Shown here: positions 61,107-64,000 of the stretch, one piece after another
Numbering within the stretch: the first letter of the stretch is position 1
Layout of the letters: every line of letters starts with the position of its first letter
Origin: Amycolatopsis albispora
GTDB taxonomy: Bacteria; Actinomycetota; Actinomycetes; Mycobacteriales; Pseudonocardiaceae
Assembly: GCF_003312875.1 (NCBI RefSeq)
Contig: NZ_CP015163.1
Coordinates: 8,618,001 to 8,682,000 of the forward strand
DNA: 64,000 bases
Reading direction: 5' to 3'
Program-made: the position numbers and the translations under genes
The notes under the pieces: generated by a model
The model's input: the letters and a program-made list of their open reading frames with translations, nothing else
Told to the model about the DNA's origin: nothing
Databases searched by the model: none

Positions 61107-62009
61107 ATGAGCACCACCACCCACCGCTCCGGTTTCGCCTGCTTCGTCGGCCGCCCGAACGCGGGCAAGTCCACGCTGACCAACGCGCTGGTCGGCAGCA
61201 AGGTCGCGATCACCTCGAGCAAGCCGCAGACCACCCGGCACGCGATCCGCGGCGTGGTGCACCGCGAGGACGCGCAGCTGGTCATCGTGGACACCCCCGG
61301 CCTGCACCGGCCGCGCACGCTGCTCGGCGAGCGGCTCAACGACATCGTGCACTCGACCTGGTCCGAAGTGGACGTTGTCGGGTTCTGCGTGCCCGCCGAC
61401 GAGAAGGTGGGTCCCGGTGACCGGTTCATCGCGGCCGAGCTGACCAAGATCGCCCGCCGCACCCCGGTGATCGGCGTGGTCACCAAAACCGACCTGGTGC
61501 CGAAGGAGCGGGTGGCCGAGCAGCTGCTCGCGCTGCAGAACGTGATGGAGTTCGCCGAGCTGGTGCCGGTGTCCGCGGTGGACGGTTTCCAGGTCCGGAC
61601 GCTGGCAGACCTGCTGGTGTCGCGCCTGCCCGAGGGCCCGCAGCTGTACCCGGACGGCGACCTGACCGACGAGCCCGAGCAGACCCTGGTCGCCGAGCTG
61701 ATCCGCGAAGCCGCGCTCGAAGGCGTGCACGACGAGCTGCCGCACTCGATCGCGGTGACCGTCGAGGAGATGCTGCCGCGCGAGGGCCGCGACGACCTGA
61801 TCGACGTGCACGCCTTCCTGTACGTGGAGCGGCCCAGCCAGAAGGGCATAATCCTGGGGCACAAGGGGGAGCGGCTGCGGGAGGTCGGCGCGAGCGCCCG
61901 GCGCCAGATCGAGGCGCTGCTCGGCAGCAAGGTCTACCTCGACCTGCACGTCAAGGTGGCGAAGGAATGGCAGCGTGACCCCAAGCAGCTGCGGCGGCTG
62001 GGTTTCTAG
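61107..62009 (+). CDS. era: GTPase Era
   Basis: This 300-residue GTPase binds the 3' end of 16S rRNA during 30S maturation. G1 is VGRPNAGKSTLTNALVG, G2 lies in SSKPQTTRHAIRG, G3 is DTPGLHRP and G4 is TKTDLVPK. The C-terminal KH domain has GIILGHKGERLREVGASARR. ATG 61107 is preceded by GGAGGATGGGC. It completes the phoH-ybeY-corC-era block despite the inserted SARP gene. Confidence 0.96.
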   Translation: MSTTTHRSGFACFVGRPNAGKSTLTNALVGSKVAITSSKPQTTRHAIRGVVHREDAQLVIVDTPGLHRPRTLLGERLNDIVHSTWSEVDVVGFCVPADEKVGPGDRFIAAELTKIARRTPVIGVVTKTDLVPKERVAEQLLALQNVMEFAELVPVSAVDGFQVRTLADLLVSRLPEGPQLYPDGDLTDEPEQTLVAELIREAALEGVHDELPHSIAVTVEEMLPREGRDDLIDVHAFLYVERPSQKGIILGHKGERLREVGASARRQIEALLGSKVYLDLHVKVAKEWQRDPKQLRRLGF

Positions 62010-62048
62010 AGGGCTTCTACTGATGACTGTTGACGGAGGAGGGGGCGG

Positions 62049-62402
62049 ATGACCGGTCCGTTTCAGCAACCGCCTGGCGGCTACGGCTACGGCCCCGGGT
62101 ACGGCTACGGCCCGCCCAACTACGGGCCGCCGCCGGAAAACCACCTGGTGTGGGCGATCCTGACGACGATCATGTGCTGCCTGCCGCTGGGCGTGGTGGC
62201 GATCGTGAAGTCGAACCAGGTGCACACGCTGTGGTACTCCGGGCAGTTCGAAGCCGCGCACAAGGCCGCCGACGAGGCCAAGAAGTGGGCCATGTGGTCG
62301 GCGCTGAGCATGGTCATCCTGCTCGCGCTCTACATCGTCTTCGTGGTTTTTGTGCTGGGACTCGGGTTGTTCGGCATCTTCGGGGCGGCGTCGTCGGTAT
62401 GA
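62049..62402 (+). CDS. CD225/dispanin-family membrane protein
   Basis: This 117-residue protein has a Gly/Tyr/Pro-rich cytoplasmic N-terminus (GGYGYGPGYGYGPPNYGPPP). Two membrane segments are joined by a short loop: AILTTIMCCLPLGVVAIVKS, then VHTLWYSGQFEAAHKAADEA, and a final helix SALSMVILLALYIVFVVFV. The CLPLG...VKSNQV pattern is the CD225/DUF4234-like signature. The family organises membranes; the bacterial roles are poorly known. ATG 62049 has GGAGGAGGGGG upstream. It overlaps the next gene by 4 bp. Confidence 0.85.
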   Translation: MTGPFQQPPGGYGYGPGYGYGPPNYGPPPENHLVWAILTTIMCCLPLGVVAIVKSNQVHTLWYSGQFEAAHKAADEAKKWAMWSALSMVILLALYIVFVVFVLGLGLFGIFGAASSV

Positions 62403-62869
62403 GCCAGGCCGCGGGTGAGTACACCGGTATCTACAACGGGATCCCGGCGCGTACCTTCGCGGAGCGGGCCAGGGCGCTGGGCCCGCCCGCGGCGGTGGTC
62501 GCGGCCGGGGCCGCGGGCTGCGTCGCGGTGCTGCTCGGCGACCCGACCACCCCCGGCGGTTTCCTGCCCGTCTGCCCGACGCACTCGCTGCTGGGCATCG
62601 CCTGCCCCGGCTGCGGCGGGCTGCGGATGATGTACAGCCTGCTGCACGGGGATCTACTGGGGGCGCTGCACTACAACGCGCTGTCGCTGATCGTGGTGCT
62701 GCTGTCGGTGTGGAGCATCGTGGCGTGGGCGGTCGGCCGGTGGCGTGGCCGTTGGGTGAACAGCTGGCTGCACTGGCGGTGGACCCCGCTGGTCTTCGGC
62801 GTGGCGTTCGTCGTCTGGTTCGTGGTGCGCAACCTGCCGTTCGCGCCGTTCACCGCGCTGTACGTGTGA
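62399..62869 (+). CDS. DUF2752-family membrane protein
   Basis: This 156-residue protein has three to four hydrophobic segments and the diagnostic motif CPTHSLLGIACPGCGGLRMM, then YSLLHGDLLGALHYN. The conserved CPxCG resembles metal- or redox-active cysteines, but the function is unknown. ATG 62399 overlaps the CD225 stop, so both should be made together. The following 206-bp gap (62870-63076) shows no gene or clear signal. Confidence 0.85.
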   Translation: MSQAAGEYTGIYNGIPARTFAERARALGPPAAVVAAGAAGCVAVLLGDPTTPGGFLPVCPTHSLLGIACPGCGGLRMMYSLLHGDLLGALHYNALSLIVVLLSVWSIVAWAVGRWRGRWVNSWLHWRWTPLVFGVAFVVWFVVRNLPFAPFTALYV

Positions 62870-63076
62870 GCCGGGACGGAAAATTCGGCGAAATGCCGGT
62901 GGAACCGGCGCCGGTCGCCTACCGTCCTATCGCGACGTCACGGCGTCGGGGTACCGATCGGTGCCTGCCCGCACCCCTGGTCACCCGACCGAGTACGCTC
63001 CCGCGCACCGGCCTGCCTCGGGGGGCGACCGTGACGACATGTTCAAGCCGACTGAAGTGAGCGAGGGGGAAGCCCC

Positions 63077-63544
63077 ATGACCAATCCCTACGGTCAGCAG
63101 CAGCCCTACGGCCAGCAACCGCAGGGTCAGCCGCAGCCGGGCTACGGGCCCCCGTCGGGTGGCACGCCGGCCCCGTACGGTCAGCCGTCGCCGCCGTACG
63201 GTCAGCCCGCTCCCTACGGTCAGCAGCAGCCCTACGGCCAGCCGTCGCCCTTCGGCGGCGGTCCCGGCATGGGTGGTCCCGGTGGTCCCGGCGGCTCCAT
63301 CCAGGAGATCCCGGACTACAAGGGCTGGGCCATCGCCTCGCTGTTCCTCGGCGGCGTCCTGCTGGGCATCTTCGCGATCATGAAGTCGAACGAAGTCGGC
63401 CAGTACAAGATGCAGGGCAACTACCAGATGGCGGAGCAGGCGTCCCGTACCACCAAGACGATCTGCCTGATCTCCACCATTCTCGGCGGTCTCGGCTGCG
63501 TGGTCGGCCTGATCATCTTCATCGTCAGCCTCGCCGCGCTCTGA
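63077..63544 (+). CDS. CD225/dispanin-family protein with PYGQ-repeat N-terminus
   Basis: This 155-residue protein begins with about 95 residues of imperfect PYGQQ/PYGQPS repeats, a low-complexity tail likely to be disordered in the cytoplasm. The CD225 core follows: YKGWAIASLFLGGVLLGIFA, then IMKSNEVGQYKMQGNYQMAE, and a second helix CLISTILGGLGCVVGLIIFI. GAGGGGGAAG precedes the ATG. A near-identical paralog follows 48 bp downstream, marking a recent tandem duplication. Confidence 0.85.
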   Translation: MTNPYGQQQPYGQQPQGQPQPGYGPPSGGTPAPYGQPSPPYGQPAPYGQQQPYGQPSPFGGGPGMGGPGGPGGSIQEIPDYKGWAIASLFLGGVLLGIFAIMKSNEVGQYKMQGNYQMAEQASRTTKTICLISTILGGLGCVVGLIIFIVSLAAL

Positions 63545-63592
63545 GCCCGTGTTTCCACCTTTCACCGTTCCAGCCTCTTTGGGGGATTCTCG

Positions 63593-64000
63593 ATGACCAA
63601 TCCATACGGCCAGCAGCAGCCGGGTTACGGCCAGCAGCCCGGTGGCTACGGCCCGCCGTCCGGTGGCATGCCCGCGCCCTACGGGCAGCCCGCCTACGGT
63701 GCCCCCGGCGGCGGCTTCGGCGGCCCGCCCGGAATGCCCCCCGGCGGCCAGGACATCCCGGACTACAAGGGCTGGGCGATCGTCTCGCTGTTCCTCGGCG
63801 GCGTGATCCTCGGGATCTTCGCGATCATGAAGTCCAACGAGGTCGGCCAGTACAAGATGCAGGGCAACTACGCGATGGCCGAGCAGGCCTCGCGGACCAC
63901 GAAGACGCTGTGCCTGATCTCGACCATCCTGGGCGGCATCGGCTGCGTGGTCGCCATCATCATGATCATCGTCGCGATCGCGGCCGGTACCGCGGCGTAC
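63593..64000 (+). CDS. CD225/dispanin-family paralog, 3' end beyond window
   Basis: 136 codons are visible and no stop is reached by the window edge. The N-terminus is a shorter PYGQQQPGYGQQPGGYGPP repeat. The core YKGWAIVSLFLGGVILGIFA and IMKSNEVGQYKMQGNYAMAE differ from the upstream copy at only a few residues. The C-terminal helix reads CLISTILGGIGCVVAIIMII. The frame has passed the point where the paralog ends, so little is probably missing. Confidence 0.8.
   Translation, partial: MTNPYGQQQPGYGQQPGGYGPPSGGMPAPYGQPAYGAPGGGFGGPPGMPPGGQDIPDYKGWAIVSLFLGGVILGIFAIMKSNEVGQYKMQGNYAMAEQASRTTKTLCLISTILGGIGCVVAIIMIIVAIAAGTAAY

Noticed and set aside
57981..62261. 1,426-codon minus-strand frame opposite the SARP and era genes
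   Set aside because: Composition is Arg/Gln/His/Pro-rich with no domains, and the plus strand carries two fully recognisable proteins.

Overview
The window is about 64 kb of very GC-rich DNA with many GTG starts and tight 1-4 bp gene overlaps. It contains mycobacterium-like gene order (hrcA-dnaJ-rsmE-HIT-phoH-ybeY-corC-era), a SARP-type regulator, an IdeR-type iron box and a subtilisin inhibitor of the Streptomyces type. This points to a filamentous actinobacterium of the Pseudonocardiales, and Amycolatopsis is my best guess. No rRNA, tRNA, prophage, insertion sequence or CRISPR array was seen.

Layout. 1-780: start of an unrecognised gene, two DnaA boxes, a degenerate ~20-bp repeat array and the first copy of a dispersed hairpin. 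0.8-12 kb: mostly core genes: thrC under a SAM-I riboswitch, holA, sthA, rpsT, an EamA exporter, a VOC protein and lepA, interrupted by a cassette resembling type VII secretion substrates (YbaB-like, EspC-like, WXG-like). 12-22.3 kb: secreted hexosaminidase, MerR/GyrI pair, nitronate monooxygenase, permease, hydrolase, oxidoreductase, a membrane-tethered RNase with its barstar inhibitor, and an enoyl-CoA hydratase. 22.3-28.8 kb: a secreted protein, then a complete sulfate-assimilation operon (sir, zinc-ribbon protein, cysH, cysD, cysN, sirohydrochlorin chelatase) headed by a 26-codon Cys-containing leader peptide. 28.9-40.6 kb: hemW, a two-component system with an MMPL transporter, then a dense run of small regulators (MerR, XRE, ArsR, TetR) next to their probable targets, an iron-regulated siderophore-interacting protein and a VapBC-like pair. 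40.6-50.5 kb: a reductive pyrimidine/beta-alanine catabolic island (LLM oxidoreductase, dihydropyrimidinase, beta-ureidopropionase, NCS1 permease, PucR regulator, aminotransferase, CoA-acylating semialdehyde dehydrogenase), with a secreted protease inhibitor inside it. 50.6-64 kb: the heat-shock/RNA-maturation/era block with a 1,004-aa SARP regulator inserted before era, followed by CD225 and DUF2752 membrane proteins.

The most unusual signals are non-coding. A family of near-perfect 24-25-bp palindromes shares the invariant core GAATGTGGCTTTC. Seven full copies and one half copy occur, nearly all 7-20 bp beyond a stop codon, and their outer arms covary. A second, unrelated 24-bp-stem palindrome lies upstream of the HIT gene. 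Other regulatory signals are the SAM-I riboswitch, the cysteine leader, four palindromic operators beside regulator genes, an iron box, and a recurrent TANNNT-N6-8-start arrangement that suggests many leaderless mRNAs.
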